Below are positions 31,701 to 39,555 of a stretch of 49,406 nt of DNA, in pieces. Made by a program: the position numbers and the translations under genes. How positions within the stretch are numbered: position 1 is the stretch's first letter; the number at the start of each line of letters is the position of its first letter. The stretch comes from Flavobacterium tructae (GTDB lineage Bacteria > Bacteroidota > Bacteroidia > Flavobacteriales > Flavobacteriaceae), in NCBI RefSeq assembly GCF_002217475.1, contig NZ_MUHH01000017.1, forward strand, positions 668,917 through 718,322, given 5' to 3'. The notes under the pieces were generated by a model. The model saw only the letters and a program-made list of their open reading frames with translations. It did not search any database and had not been told where the DNA came from.

Positions 31701-31854
31701 AGCTTGTTCTTCTGGAGCTATGGTGTTTGGAGATGTAAATGATAAAGAAAGCGAAGTTGCTAAGTTAGCAGAAAGCGAAAGAATGTATCATTTATTAGAG
31801 CATGTTGGTACAAAACCGAACGTTTTCTATCATGTAAAAGTTAGAAATACTTAG
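28795..31854 (+). CDS. actB: Alternative complex III subunit ActB (molybdopterin-like plus 4Fe-4S)
   Basis: A 1019-residue iron-sulfur protein. The N-terminus has a twin-arginine motif SRRDFLKYVG (50-59) and a following LAAC (67-70) that could be a lipobox. The large first part (about 75-720) is a molybdopterin-oxidoreductase-like fold; ActB relatives are known to lack the Mo cofactor, and I see no N-terminal Fe-S cysteines in it. The C-terminal part (from about 750) holds four cluster motifs: CTGCGACVIACH, CQHCNHAPCETVCP, CVGTRYCANNCP and CSFC with CACSAACSSG. It would take electrons from menaquinol oxidised at ActC and pass them through clusters to the hemes of ActA. It follows actA by 32 bp. 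Confidence 0.96.
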   Translation: MSSNKKYWKSVEELENSSIVEALRNNEFVEEIPTDEFLGNADALASSGTSRRDFLKYVGFSTAAVTLAACEGPVHKSIPYVLQPEQIIPGVADYYATTVFDGFDFANLLVKTREGRPIKIENNAIAGAKFAANARIHASILGLYDSARLKEPKVDGKQTTWSAVDLKIKSSLAEAKAKNQQVVLLTNTLASPSTEKLIAEFIAKNPNAKHVVYDAVSSSEALDAFQAVYGQRALVDYDFSKSNLIVSVGADFLGDWQGGGYDSGYAKGRIPQNGKMSRHFQFESNMTLSGAAADKRVPMTTAVQKQALVQIYNIIAGASVPVTLDAAYKAEVVKAAQQLKAAGSKGVLVSGIEDKNAQLLVLAINQILASEAYTTAGARQIRKGSNAVVSQLIKDLNAGSVHTLIMSGVNPAYTLADSAAFVSGLKKVKTSVAFSLKEDETASIVTVAAPAPHYLESWGDLEITSGTYSLTQPTIRPIFNTKQFQDVLLSLNGAAGTFYDYLKVNSSAFTAGSSWNKVLHDGVAVVGSSALSGGAVDAATAANALAKSKAAGDFELVLYTKTGLGDGQHANNPWLQEFPDPITRVSWDNYVTVSNADAKKLGLSNEIVANGGLNGSYATITTADGAKLENVPVIVQPGQAVGTVGLAVGYGRKAALKEEMQVGLNAYALYKNFNSVQSVSIAKANGEHEFACVQGQKTLMGRGDIIKETTLDVFNKENAEHWNPQPMVSLDHQEVKATTVDLWESFDRSTGHHFNLSIDLNACTGCGACVIACHAENNVPVVGKAEVRRSRDMHWLRIDRYYSSESTFEGDNERKEGIAGLSSSLSTFNEMEKPGDNPQVAFQPVMCQHCNHAPCETVCPVAATSHGRQGQNHMAYNRCVGTRYCANNCPYKVRRFNWFLYNKNSEFDYHMNDDLGRMVLNPDVNVRSRGVMEKCSFCIQSTQAVILQAKREGRVVAKDEFNNACACSAACSSGAMVFGDVNDKESEVAKLAESERMYHLLEHVGTKPNVFYHVKVRNT

Positions 31855-31887
31855 TAAAATTATTAATTAGAAACAATATAAAGGATT

Positions 31888-33291
31888 ATGTCGTCTCACT
31901 ACGAAGCACCCATTAGAAAACCTTTAGTTATAGGTGATAAATCTTATCACGATGTAACAGTAGATGTAGCTGCACCTGTTGAGGGGCCTGCAAACAAACA
32001 ATGGTGGATTGTATTTTCAATCGCATTAATAGCCTTCCTTTGGGGATTAGGTTGTATAATTTACACTGTATCTACAGGTATCGGAACATGGGGATTAAAT
32101 AAAACAGTTGGTTGGGCTTGGGATATCACGAACTTCGTTTGGTGGGTTGGTATTGGTCACGCCGGAACATTAATTTCTGCGGTATTATTACTTTTCCGTC
32201 AACGTTGGAGAATGGCTATTAACCGTTCTGCTGAAGCGATGACTATCTTCTCAGTAGTTCAGGCAGGTTTATTTCCAATTATTCACATGGGTCGTCCATG
32301 GTTGGCTTATTGGGTTTTACCTATTCCAAATCAATTTGGATCTTTATGGGTAAACTTTAACTCGCCATTACTTTGGGACGTATTTGCAATTTCAACGTAT
32401 CTTTCAGTATCATTAGTTTTCTGGTGGACTGGTTTATTGCCTGACTTTGCAATGCTACGTGATAGAGCAATAACACCTTTCAATAAAAGAGTATATTCTA
32501 TCCTAAGTTTTGGATGGAGCGGTAGAGCAAAAGACTGGCAGCGTTTTGAAGAAGTATCTTTAGTACTTGCAGGTTTAGCTACTCCACTTGTACTTTCTGT
32601 ACACACCATTGTATCGATGGACTTTGCTACCTCTGTAATACCAGGATGGCATACCACGATTTTCCCTCCTTACTTCGTTGCAGGAGCGGTATTCTCAGGA
32701 TTTGCAATGGTTAACACCTTGTTGATCGTTATGAGAAAAGTTTCTAACCTTGAAGCTTACATTACACTACAACATATCGAGTTGATGAACATCATTATCA
32801 TGATCACGGGTTCTATCGTAGGTGTTGCTTACATCACGGAGTTATTCGTAGCTTGGTATTCAGGTGTAGAGTATGAGCAATATGCGTTCTTAAACAGAGC
32901 TACCGGACCTTACTGGTGGGCATATTGGTCGATGATGACTTGTAACGTTTTCTCTCCACAGTTCATGTGGTTCAAAAAACTAAGAACAAGTATCATGTTC
33001 TCCTTCATTATTTCGATTGTAGTAAACATCGGAATGTGGTTTGAAAGATTCGTAATTATTGTTACTTCTTTACATAGAGATTACCTTCCATCTTCTTGGA
33101 CAATGTTCTCACCAACATTCGTTGATATTGGAATTTTCATCGGAACAATTGGTTTCTTCTTCGTATTGTTTTTATTATACTCCAGAACATTCCCTGTAAT
33201 TGCTCAGGCGGAGGTGAAAACAATTTTGAAAGGAACAGGAGATAATTATATTAGAGAAAGAGCAGCAAATAAAGATTCACACCATGAGTAA
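31888..33291 (+). CDS. actC: Alternative complex III subunit ActC (NrfD-like)
   Basis: A 467-residue NrfD/PsrC-type integral membrane protein with about ten transmembrane helices. It is the probable quinol-oxidising subunit. After a 45-residue cytoplasmic N-terminus come the helices, including WWVGIGHAGTLISAVLLLFR, with a conserved His near the quinol site, and the TAYITELFVAWYSG-type region (GVAYITELFVAWYSGVEYEQ) with acidic residues. ActC and ActF are paralogous NrfD-type subunits. The 3' end overlaps actD by 8 bp, indicating coupled translation. Confidence 0.95.
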   Translation: MSSHYEAPIRKPLVIGDKSYHDVTVDVAAPVEGPANKQWWIVFSIALIAFLWGLGCIIYTVSTGIGTWGLNKTVGWAWDITNFVWWVGIGHAGTLISAVLLLFRQRWRMAINRSAEAMTIFSVVQAGLFPIIHMGRPWLAYWVLPIPNQFGSLWVNFNSPLLWDVFAISTYLSVSLVFWWTGLLPDFAMLRDRAITPFNKRVYSILSFGWSGRAKDWQRFEEVSLVLAGLATPLVLSVHTIVSMDFATSVIPGWHTTIFPPYFVAGAVFSGFAMVNTLLIVMRKVSNLEAYITLQHIELMNIIIMITGSIVGVAYITELFVAWYSGVEYEQYAFLNRATGPYWWAYWSMMTCNVFSPQFMWFKKLRTSIMFSFIISIVVNIGMWFERFVIIVTSLHRDYLPSSWTMFSPTFVDIGIFIGTIGFFFVLFLLYSRTFPVIAQAEVKTILKGTGDNYIRERAANKDSHHE

Positions 33292-33808
33292 TAAAGTAAT
33301 ATACGCCATTTATAATGACGATGATATTTTGATGGATGCAGTAAAGAAAACCAGAGCTGCTCATCATCATATTGAAGAGGTTTTTACTCCATTCCCAGTT
33401 CACGGATTGGATAAAGCTATGGGCTTAGCACCAACAAGATTAGCAATTTGTGCATTTTTATACGGATGTGTTGGTATTTCTGTTGCAACATTCATGATGA
33501 GTTATATCATGATTCATGACTGGCCTCAGGATATTGGTGGAAAACCAAGTTTTAGTTTCATTCAGAATATGCCTTCTTTTGTGCCAATTATGTTTGAGAT
33601 GACTGTATTTTTTGCTGCCCACTTAATGGTGATCACTTTTTACATGAGAAGTAGATTGTGGCCATTCAAACAAGCTGAAAATCCTGATGTAAGAACAACA
33701 GACGACCATTTCTTAATGGAAGTTGCTGTAAATGATAACGAAGCAGAATTAGTTTCTTTTTTCGAAGGAACAGGAGCTGTTGAAGTTAAAGTAATCGAAA
33801 AGAATTAA
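33284..33808 (+). CDS. actD: Alternative complex III subunit ActD
   Basis: A 174-residue membrane subunit (DUF3341 family) with two transmembrane helices (about 57-82, LAICAFLYGCVGISVATFMM, and about 101-124). The flanking VFTPFPVHGLDKAMGLAPTR and the downstream TDDHFLMEV are family signatures. It is a structural subunit tying the membrane arm to the periplasmic parts. It starts 8 bp inside actC and is followed 8 bp later by actE. Confidence 0.94.
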   Translation: MSNKVIYAIYNDDDILMDAVKKTRAAHHHIEEVFTPFPVHGLDKAMGLAPTRLAICAFLYGCVGISVATFMMSYIMIHDWPQDIGGKPSFSFIQNMPSFVPIMFEMTVFFAAHLMVITFYMRSRLWPFKQAENPDVRTTDDHFLMEVAVNDNEAELVSFFEGTGAVEVKVIEKN

Positions 33809-33816
33809 TTGTAGCT

Positions 33817-34362
33817 ATGAAAAGGATATATAAAATAACACTTTTAGTTGGTATAACTATTTTAGTTTCATCTTGCCACAATAATTCGGCACCAAACTAT
33901 CAGTATTTCCCAAATATGTATGAATCTGTTGCTTACGAGCCATATACAGAAGCAAAAATATTTAAAGGAGGAAAAGAAGGACAGCTTCCTGTAGAAGGAA
34001 CTATCAATAGAGGTTTTGAACCTTATGAGTATGAGAATTCAACGGCTGGTTATGAATTAGCGAAAGCAAATTTAAAATCACCTTTGACTGAAGCTGAAAA
34101 AAGTTCTGAAAAAGGAAAAGAACTTTTCGAAATTTACTGTATCAGCTGCCATGGTGCAACTGGAAACGGTAAAGGTAAATTGGTTGAAAGAGAAAAATTT
34201 CTTGGAGTACCTAGCTATAAAGACAGAGTTATCACTGAAGGAAGTATCTTTCACGTTGAGACTTATGGTTTAAATGCAATGGGTTCACATGCAAATCAAT
34301 TAAGTGCCCACGAACGTTGGTTAGTTGCTGACTATGTTCTAAAACTAAAAAGCCAATTATAA
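33817..34362 (+). CDS. actE: Alternative complex III subunit ActE, monoheme cytochrome c lipoprotein
   Basis: A 181-residue lipoprotein: signal MKRIYKITLLVGITILVSSC with the lipobox cysteine C20. The central region (SVAYEPYTEAKIFKGGKEGQ, then NRGFEPYEYEN) is typical of ActE. A single c-type heme site CISCHG lies near residue 108, followed by LGVPSYKDRVITEGSIFHVE and a distal Met in NAMGSHANQL. It passes electrons between ActA and the oxidase or a soluble carrier. Confidence 0.94.
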   Translation: MKRIYKITLLVGITILVSSCHNNSAPNYQYFPNMYESVAYEPYTEAKIFKGGKEGQLPVEGTINRGFEPYEYENSTAGYELAKANLKSPLTEAEKSSEKGKELFEIYCISCHGATGNGKGKLVEREKFLGVPSYKDRVITEGSIFHVETYGLNAMGSHANQLSAHERWLVADYVLKLKSQL

Positions 34363-34389
34363 TTGTTGAACAAACTGATCGTAATAGAT

Positions 34390-35910
34390 ATGTATACATT
34401 TTCAAGTAAATTAAAAACTTTTTCTATCGTCCTAATGGTTCTTGGCCTATTAGGGATTGGGTATGGTTTTTTAAATGCACCTAAAGATATTCAAGAAGTT
34501 GAAAAAATACTAGCTGCAGATGCTCATGGTTCTCATGGAGCTGCACATGGTGAAGCTGCAGAGGCTTCTCATGAAACTGCAGGTCATGAAGCTACAGAAG
34601 CTTCACATGAAGGTGCTGCACATGCAGAAGCTCCGGCAGCTTCTCATGATACAGCAGAAGCTTCACATGATTCACTTAAAGGTGCAGCGCACGCAGAAAC
34701 TCCAGCAGTTTCTCATGAAGCTGCAAAAGTTTCACATGATTCACACGAAGGTGGTGAGCATGCGAAAGTTGATGCCGCAGGTGAACATGAAAAACATTTA
34801 GAACACGTATTACACCAATTGCAAAACAAGCCTTGGTCAGCATTATATGTTGCCTCCATTTTCTTCTTGTTGCTTTCTATGGGAGTATTAGCTTTTTATG
34901 CTATTCAACAAGTGGCTCAGGCAGGATGGTCTCCGGTTTTATTCAGAGTAATGCAGGGAATCACAGCTTACTTACCAGCTGGTTCTGTAATATTCTTTAT
35001 TATTCTGGTACTTTGCGGATTGCATTTTAATCACATATTTGTATGGTTAGGAGAAGGAGTTACAGATCCAAAACATGCAAACTACGATGCAATCATTGCT
35101 GGAAAATCAGGTTATTTAAACTTTCCTTTCTGGATCGTTAGAGCAGCAATCTTTTTATTAGGATGGAACATTTACCGTCACTATTCCAGAAAGAATTGTT
35201 TAGCTCAAGACGAAGCTAATGATGATCTTTACTACAAAAAGAACTTCAAAATCTCTGCGGGATTCTTAGTATTCTTTATTGTTTCTGAGTCTATCATGGC
35301 GTGGGATTGGATTATGTCATTTGACCCACACTGGTTCAGTACTTTATTTGCATGGTATGTTTTTGCTTCTTTCTTTGTAAGCGGTATTACTACAATAGCA
35401 TTGGTTACTATTTACTTAAAATCTAAAGGATATTTAGAATATGTAAATACAAGTCACATTCACGATTTAGCTAAATTTATGTTTGGTATCAGTGTATTCT
35501 GGACATACTTATGGTTCTCACAATTCATGTTGATCTGGTACGCAAACATTCCGGAAGAGGTTACTTATTTCGTAACTAGAATTCAATTATACAACTTACC
35601 ATTTTTTGGAGCTGTAGTTATGAACTTTTTGTTCCCATTATTAATATTGATCAATACAGACTTCAAACGTCTTAACTGGGTTATTGTAATGGCTGGTGTA
35701 GTGATCTTGTTAGGACACTATGTTGATTTCTTTAATATGATTATGCCTGCTACAGTTGGAGATAAATGGTTTATTGGAGTTTCTGAAATTGCATCTATTC
35801 TTTTCTTCTTAGGTTTATTTATTTTTGTTGTATTTACTGCATTAACTAAAGCTCCTTTGTTAGCAAAAAGAAATCCTTTCATTGAAGAAAGTAAACATTT
35901 TCATTATTAA
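34390..35910 (+). CDS. actF: Alternative complex III subunit ActF with a His-rich insertion
   Basis: A 506-residue NrfD-type membrane subunit with about ten transmembrane helices. I start at the ATG at 34390 (MYTFSSKLKTFSIVLMVLGL); the frame opens at a TTG 27 bp earlier. After the first helix (about 10-28) there is a region of roughly 100 residues (about 43-142) made of repeated AEASHE/AASHDT/GAAHAE units with about twenty histidines, many Glu and Ala, and no hydrophobic stretch. The conserved part resumes with LQNKPWSALYVASIFFLLLS. The DNA shows imperfect tandem duplication here, so the length probably varies between strains. The His clusters could bind metal ions. Downstream, coxB starts after 19 bp. 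Confidence 0.94.
   Translation: MYTFSSKLKTFSIVLMVLGLLGIGYGFLNAPKDIQEVEKILAADAHGSHGAAHGEAAEASHETAGHEATEASHEGAAHAEAPAASHDTAEASHDSLKGAAHAETPAVSHEAAKVSHDSHEGGEHAKVDAAGEHEKHLEHVLHQLQNKPWSALYVASIFFLLLSMGVLAFYAIQQVAQAGWSPVLFRVMQGITAYLPAGSVIFFIILVLCGLHFNHIFVWLGEGVTDPKHANYDAIIAGKSGYLNFPFWIVRAAIFLLGWNIYRHYSRKNCLAQDEANDDLYYKKNFKISAGFLVFFIVSESIMAWDWIMSFDPHWFSTLFAWYVFASFFVSGITTIALVTIYLKSKGYLEYVNTSHIHDLAKFMFGISVFWTYLWFSQFMLIWYANIPEEVTYFVTRIQLYNLPFFGAVVMNFLFPLLILINTDFKRLNWVIVMAGVVILLGHYVDFFNMIMPATVGDKWFIGVSEIASILFFLGLFIFVVFTALTKAPLLAKRNPFIEESKHFHY
34519..34815 (+). repeat. Imperfect tandem repeats encoding the His-rich segment of ActF
   Basis: Units of the form GAAGCTTCACATGA..., GCAGCTTCTCATGA... recur about every 30-35 bp, with a longer period near 70 bp (compare 34600-34665 with 34666-34735). 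A second reading frame stays open across it because of the repetition; that frame is not a gene. Confidence 0.7.
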
Positions 35911-35929
35911 TATTTAAAGAAGTAAACAG

Positions 35930-37126
35930 ATGACAAGTTTGTTGGTAATTATAGTTTTAGTTTTATTAGCAGTTGCATTGTGGCAATTGACCAAGATATT
36001 CGATCTTACGCAAGTGGGATCCGCTTCTTCGGACGATTCGCAAGTGGCATCCGATAATGATAATAATGTTCAGGGGTATATCATGTTTGGCTTCTTAGCT
36101 TTCATTTATATCTTTACGATTTACGGTTTATTGAAATGGGGTAATTTAGCACTTCATACACCGGCTTCAGAGCACGGGCTTTTAGTAGATAACTTAATGA
36201 ACATTACATGGGTATTAATATTCACAGTTCAGGTTATTACACAAGGATTATTATACTGGTTCTCTTTTAAAAACAGAGGACATAAAGATAAAAAAGCTTT
36301 ATTCTTTGCTGATAGTAATAAATTAGAAGCAATTTGGAGTATTATTCCATCTGTAGTTTTAGCTTGTTTAATCCTTTACGGATTGTACGCTTGGAACAAC
36401 ATTATGTTTGTTGATAAAGACGAAGACGTAATAGAAATTGAATTATACGCTCAACAATTTAAATGGACGGCAAGATATGCTGGTCAGGACAATGTTTTAG
36501 GAAAAGCAAACGTTCGTTTAATTGAAGGTGTAAATACTTTAGGAGTAGACATGTCTGATCCTAATGCTCAGGATGATATCGTAGTTAGTGAATTGCATAT
36601 TCCAAAAGGTAAAAAAGTACATTTCAAAATGCGTTCTCAAGACGTATTACACTCAGCTTACATGCCTCACTTTAGAGCACAGATGAACTGCGTTCCTGGA
36701 ATGGTTACTGAATTTGCTTTTATTCCAACTTATACAACTTCTGAATATAGAGAGTTACCGTTTATGGTGGAGAAAGTTGCACACATTAACAAACTTAGAG
36801 CTGAAAAAAGCGTTGAGTTAGTGGCTAAAGGTGGAACAGCTTTAGATCCTTATACATTTGACTATTTATTATTATGTAATAAAATTTGTGGAGCTTCTCA
36901 CTACAACATGCAAATGAAAGTAGTTGTTGACACTCCGGAAGATTATAAAAAATGGTTAAGCGAAAAAACTACATTAGCTCAGGATATTAAAGCTGCCGCT
37001 GCTGCAGATGCTGAAAAGAAGGCTGGTGAAGAAGCAAAAGCGAGCACAGATAGCACTGCTAAAGATAGTGTGAAAGCAGTTATCGATACAGTTAAGGCAG
37101 TTGTAGCTAAAGTGGCTATGAGATAA
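35930..37126 (+). CDS. coxB: Cytochrome c oxidase subunit II
   Basis: A 398-residue subunit II of an aa3-type oxidase. Four hydrophobic segments are visible (about 3-23, 46-66, 85-105, 139-159), two more than the classical pair. The periplasmic CuA domain carries IELYAQQFKWTARYAGQDNV, the ligand region VLHSAYMPHFRAQMNCVPGM and the binuclear CuA motif LLCNKICGASHYNMQM with both cysteines, the histidine and the methionine. There is no fused cytochrome c domain, so electrons must come directly from ActA/ActE or a mobile carrier. A C-terminal Ala/Lys/Asp-rich tail (about 345-398) is probably disordered. It follows actF by 19 bp and belongs to the same operon. Confidence 0.96.
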   Translation: MTSLLVIIVLVLLAVALWQLTKIFDLTQVGSASSDDSQVASDNDNNVQGYIMFGFLAFIYIFTIYGLLKWGNLALHTPASEHGLLVDNLMNITWVLIFTVQVITQGLLYWFSFKNRGHKDKKALFFADSNKLEAIWSIIPSVVLACLILYGLYAWNNIMFVDKDEDVIEIELYAQQFKWTARYAGQDNVLGKANVRLIEGVNTLGVDMSDPNAQDDIVVSELHIPKGKKVHFKMRSQDVLHSAYMPHFRAQMNCVPGMVTEFAFIPTYTTSEYRELPFMVEKVAHINKLRAEKSVELVAKGGTALDPYTFDYLLLCNKICGASHYNMQMKVVVDTPEDYKKWLSEKTTLAQDIKAAAAADAEKKAGEEAKASTDSTAKDSVKAVIDTVKAVVAKVAMR

Positions 37127-37157
37127 TATTTATTAAGAAAATTTAAAGTACACATAT

Positions 37158-38960
37158 ATGTCAGCAGAAGCGCACGGTCACGATCACGGACACGATCACG
37201 AGCACGAACATCATCATAAAGACACGTTCATTACTAAATATATCTTTAGTATTGATCACAAAATGATTGCTAAGCAATACTTACTTACAGGTATTGTAAT
37301 GGGAGTAATTGGTATTGCAATGTCGTTGCTTTTCAGAATGCAATTGGCTTGGCCAGAAGAGTCTTTTAAAATTTTTAATGTTTTATTAGGAGATAAATTT
37401 GCACCTGATGGTGTAATGGCAAATGATATTTATCTGGCTTTGGTTACCATTCACGGTACCATCATGGTATTCTTTGTACTGACGGCCGGTTTGAGCGGAA
37501 CCTTTAGTAACTTATTGATTCCACTTCAAATTGGAGCGCGAGATATGGCTTCCGGATTTATGAATATGATTTCATACTGGTTGTTCTTCTTATCTGCTGT
37601 AGTAATGTTATGTTCCTTATTTGTTGAAGCTGGACCAGCATCTGCAGGTTGGACAATTTACCCACCATTAAGTGCTTTACCACAAGCAATCCCAGGTTCA
37701 GGAACAGGTATGACTTTATGGTTAGTTTCAATGGCTATCTTTATTGCATCTTCTTTAATGGGATCTTTGAACTACATTGTAACGGTTATCAACCTTAGAA
37801 CAAAAGGAATGTCTATGACAAGACTTCCATTGACAATCTGGACATTTTTCGTAACAGCTATCATTGGTGTTATTTCGTTCCCTGTATTATTGTCAGCTGC
37901 TTTATTATTGATCTTTGACAGAAGTTTTGGTACTTCATTCTTCTTATCTGATATCTATATTGCCGGAGAGGTTTTACACTACCAAGGTGGTTCTCCTGTA
38001 TTGTTCGAACACTTATTCTGGTTTTTAGGACACCCTGAGGTTTATATCGTAATCTTACCAGCGATGGGTCTTGTGTCTGAAATTATGGCTACAAACTCTC
38101 GTAAACCAATCTTTGGTTACAGAGCGATGATTATGTCAGTTCTTGCAATTGCATTCTTATCTACAATTGTTTGGGGGCACCATATGTTTATTTCAGGTAT
38201 GAATCCTTTCTTAGGATCTGTATTTACCTTCACTACCTTATTGATTGCAATTCCATCTGCTGTAAAAGCGTTCAACTGGATCACGACTTTATGGAAAGGT
38301 AACTTACAATTCAACCCTGCAATGTTATTCTCTATCGGAATGGTTTCTACTTTCATCACTGGAGGTTTAACAGGAATCATTTTAGGAGACAGTACTTTAG
38401 ATATTAACGTTCACGATACTTATTTCGTAATTGCTCACTTTCACTTAGTAATGGGTATCTCTGCACTTTACGGAATGTTTGCTGGTATTTACCACTGGTT
38501 CCCTAAAATGTACGGAAGAATGTTAAATAAAAACTTAGGTTACATTCACTTTTGGGTAACAGCAGTTTGTGCTTACGGAGTATTCTTCCCAATGCACTTT
38601 ATCGGATTAGCTGGTTTACCAAGACGTTATTATACAAACACAAACTTCCCATTATTTGATGATTTACAAAATGTGAATGTTTTAATTACAACATTCGCTC
38701 TTGTAGGAGGTGCGTTCCAATTAGTATTCTTATACAACTTCTTCGTTAGTATTTTCTACGGTAAGAAAGCGGTTCAGAATCCATGGAAATCAACAACATT
38801 AGAGTGGACTACTCCTGTAGAACATATCCACGGTAACTGGCCAGGTGAAATTCCTCACGTATACCGTTGGCCGTATGACTACAGTAACCCGAATCACGAT
38901 GTAGATTTTGTACCGCAAAATGTACCGATGAAAGAAGGTGAAGAAGTTTTACACCACTAA
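37158..38960 (+). CDS. coxA: Cytochrome c oxidase subunit I
   Basis: A 600-residue catalytic subunit with twelve core transmembrane helices. The low-spin heme ligand is in HGTIMVFFVLTAGL. The CuB site has the cross-linked His-Tyr and the proton-channel Glu in GHPEVYIVILP, and the pair in WGHHMFISGMNP. The high- and low-spin heme ligands are in NVHDTYFVIAHFHLVMG. GHPEV marks an A1-type oxidase. The first 20 residues are unusually His-rich (AHGHDHGHDHEHEHHHKD), echoing the insertion in ActF; they would lie on the cytoplasmic side and might handle copper or be neutral. Subunits III and IV are not in the window. It is the last gene of the act-cox unit, followed by a terminator. Confidence 0.97.
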   Translation: MSAEAHGHDHGHDHEHEHHHKDTFITKYIFSIDHKMIAKQYLLTGIVMGVIGIAMSLLFRMQLAWPEESFKIFNVLLGDKFAPDGVMANDIYLALVTIHGTIMVFFVLTAGLSGTFSNLLIPLQIGARDMASGFMNMISYWLFFLSAVVMLCSLFVEAGPASAGWTIYPPLSALPQAIPGSGTGMTLWLVSMAIFIASSLMGSLNYIVTVINLRTKGMSMTRLPLTIWTFFVTAIIGVISFPVLLSAALLLIFDRSFGTSFFLSDIYIAGEVLHYQGGSPVLFEHLFWFLGHPEVYIVILPAMGLVSEIMATNSRKPIFGYRAMIMSVLAIAFLSTIVWGHHMFISGMNPFLGSVFTFTTLLIAIPSAVKAFNWITTLWKGNLQFNPAMLFSIGMVSTFITGGLTGIILGDSTLDINVHDTYFVIAHFHLVMGISALYGMFAGIYHWFPKMYGRMLNKNLGYIHFWVTAVCAYGVFFPMHFIGLAGLPRRYYTNTNFPLFDDLQNVNVLITTFALVGGAFQLVFLYNFFVSIFYGKKAVQNPWKSTTLEWTTPVEHIHGNWPGEIPHVYRWPYDYSNPNHDVDFVPQNVPMKEGEEVLHH

Positions 38961-38971
38961 AAAATACTTTA

Positions 38972-39001
38972 AAAGACTGTCTGCAAAGACAGTCTTTTTT
39001 G
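38972..39001 (+). terminator. Terminator of the act-cox operon
   Basis: Stem AAAAGACTGTCT/AGACAGTCTTTT (38972-38983 with 38988-38999), GCAA loop, continuing T-run. Confidence 0.9.
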
Positions 39002-39009
39002 TTTTTATA

Positions 39010-39475
39010 AGCTATGCGTTTAGAGTGCGGATCTGATTATTTCATTTGCGTAGGAAAATATTTGAATCCGGAATTCAATTGTGACAGGATCACTATTGAA
39101 ATCCGGATTTGCTTTGAAGGGCTATGGCAAAAGCATGGCGCGTAGGACTAGGAATGATGATGGCAATTGTGGGTTATGCCCTGAAATGACAAAAGTCCGA
39201 TCGCAAAGAAAAGCATCCGGCATATTTTGTGTGAGACTCTCTATGAATGTCATTTTTTTATCGGGATTTGTTGGAGTTGAAAATTGCTTTTGCCCATTCA
39301 GGGCAATTCTACACCTTAATCTAAATTATAGCCCTTTGTATTATGATCGTGCGTTTCTGGCTTTCAGCTTTTTTCTCCCCAACTTTTGTTCCTGATCCGA
39401 AAAAGTTAATTGGCTGTAGTTATAATTACCCTTAGTTGAGTATGGTTTGTAAAAGTGAGAAAAACAGCAAATTAA
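39010..39475. other. Gene-less stretch with strong stem-loops, possible dispersed repeat or structured RNA
   Basis: The most striking part is a long stem-loop at 39065-39109: a 15-bp arm with one mismatch (39065-39079 with 39095-39109), one T/T mismatch, then GTGA/TCAC (39081-39084 with 39090-39093) closing a 5-nt loop. Further pairing potential follows: TGCTTT/AAAGCA (39110-39115 with 39130-39135), and GGACT/AGTCC (39145-39149 with 39194-39198) enclosing GGCA/TGCC. The remainder to 39475 has no convincing gene; the open frame at 39081-39395 has odd composition and crosses the structure. No T-run follows the main hairpin. Confidence 0.5.
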
Positions 39476-39479
39476 ATAA

Positions 39480-39508
39480 TTGACAGATAGATAATTATTG
39501 TATATTTA
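39480..39508 (+). promoter_or_regulatory. Promoter of the MprF-like/AcvB-like unit
   Basis: TTG (39480-39482), 18-bp spacer, TATATTTA (39501-39508); the last base departs from the TAnnTTTG consensus. The ATG is at 39556. Confidence 0.5.
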
Positions 39509-39555
39509 TATAGAAACAGGTTTCATTTTTCATAAGTAAATTATTCGGTGATAAT

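Noticed and set aside
34520..34801. Plus-strand second-frame open reading of 93 codons
   Set aside because: An artefact of the GCA/CAT-type repeats inside actF, giving repeated Met-Leu-Lys units; fully overlapped by the real gene.
39081..39395. Plus-strand open frame of 104 codons after the cox terminator
   Set aside because: It runs through the strong stem-loop, has no promoter or recognisable domain and an erratic composition rich in Phe, Cys and Arg. A short 18-21-codon hydrophobic frame from the ATG at 39125 is equally unsupported.
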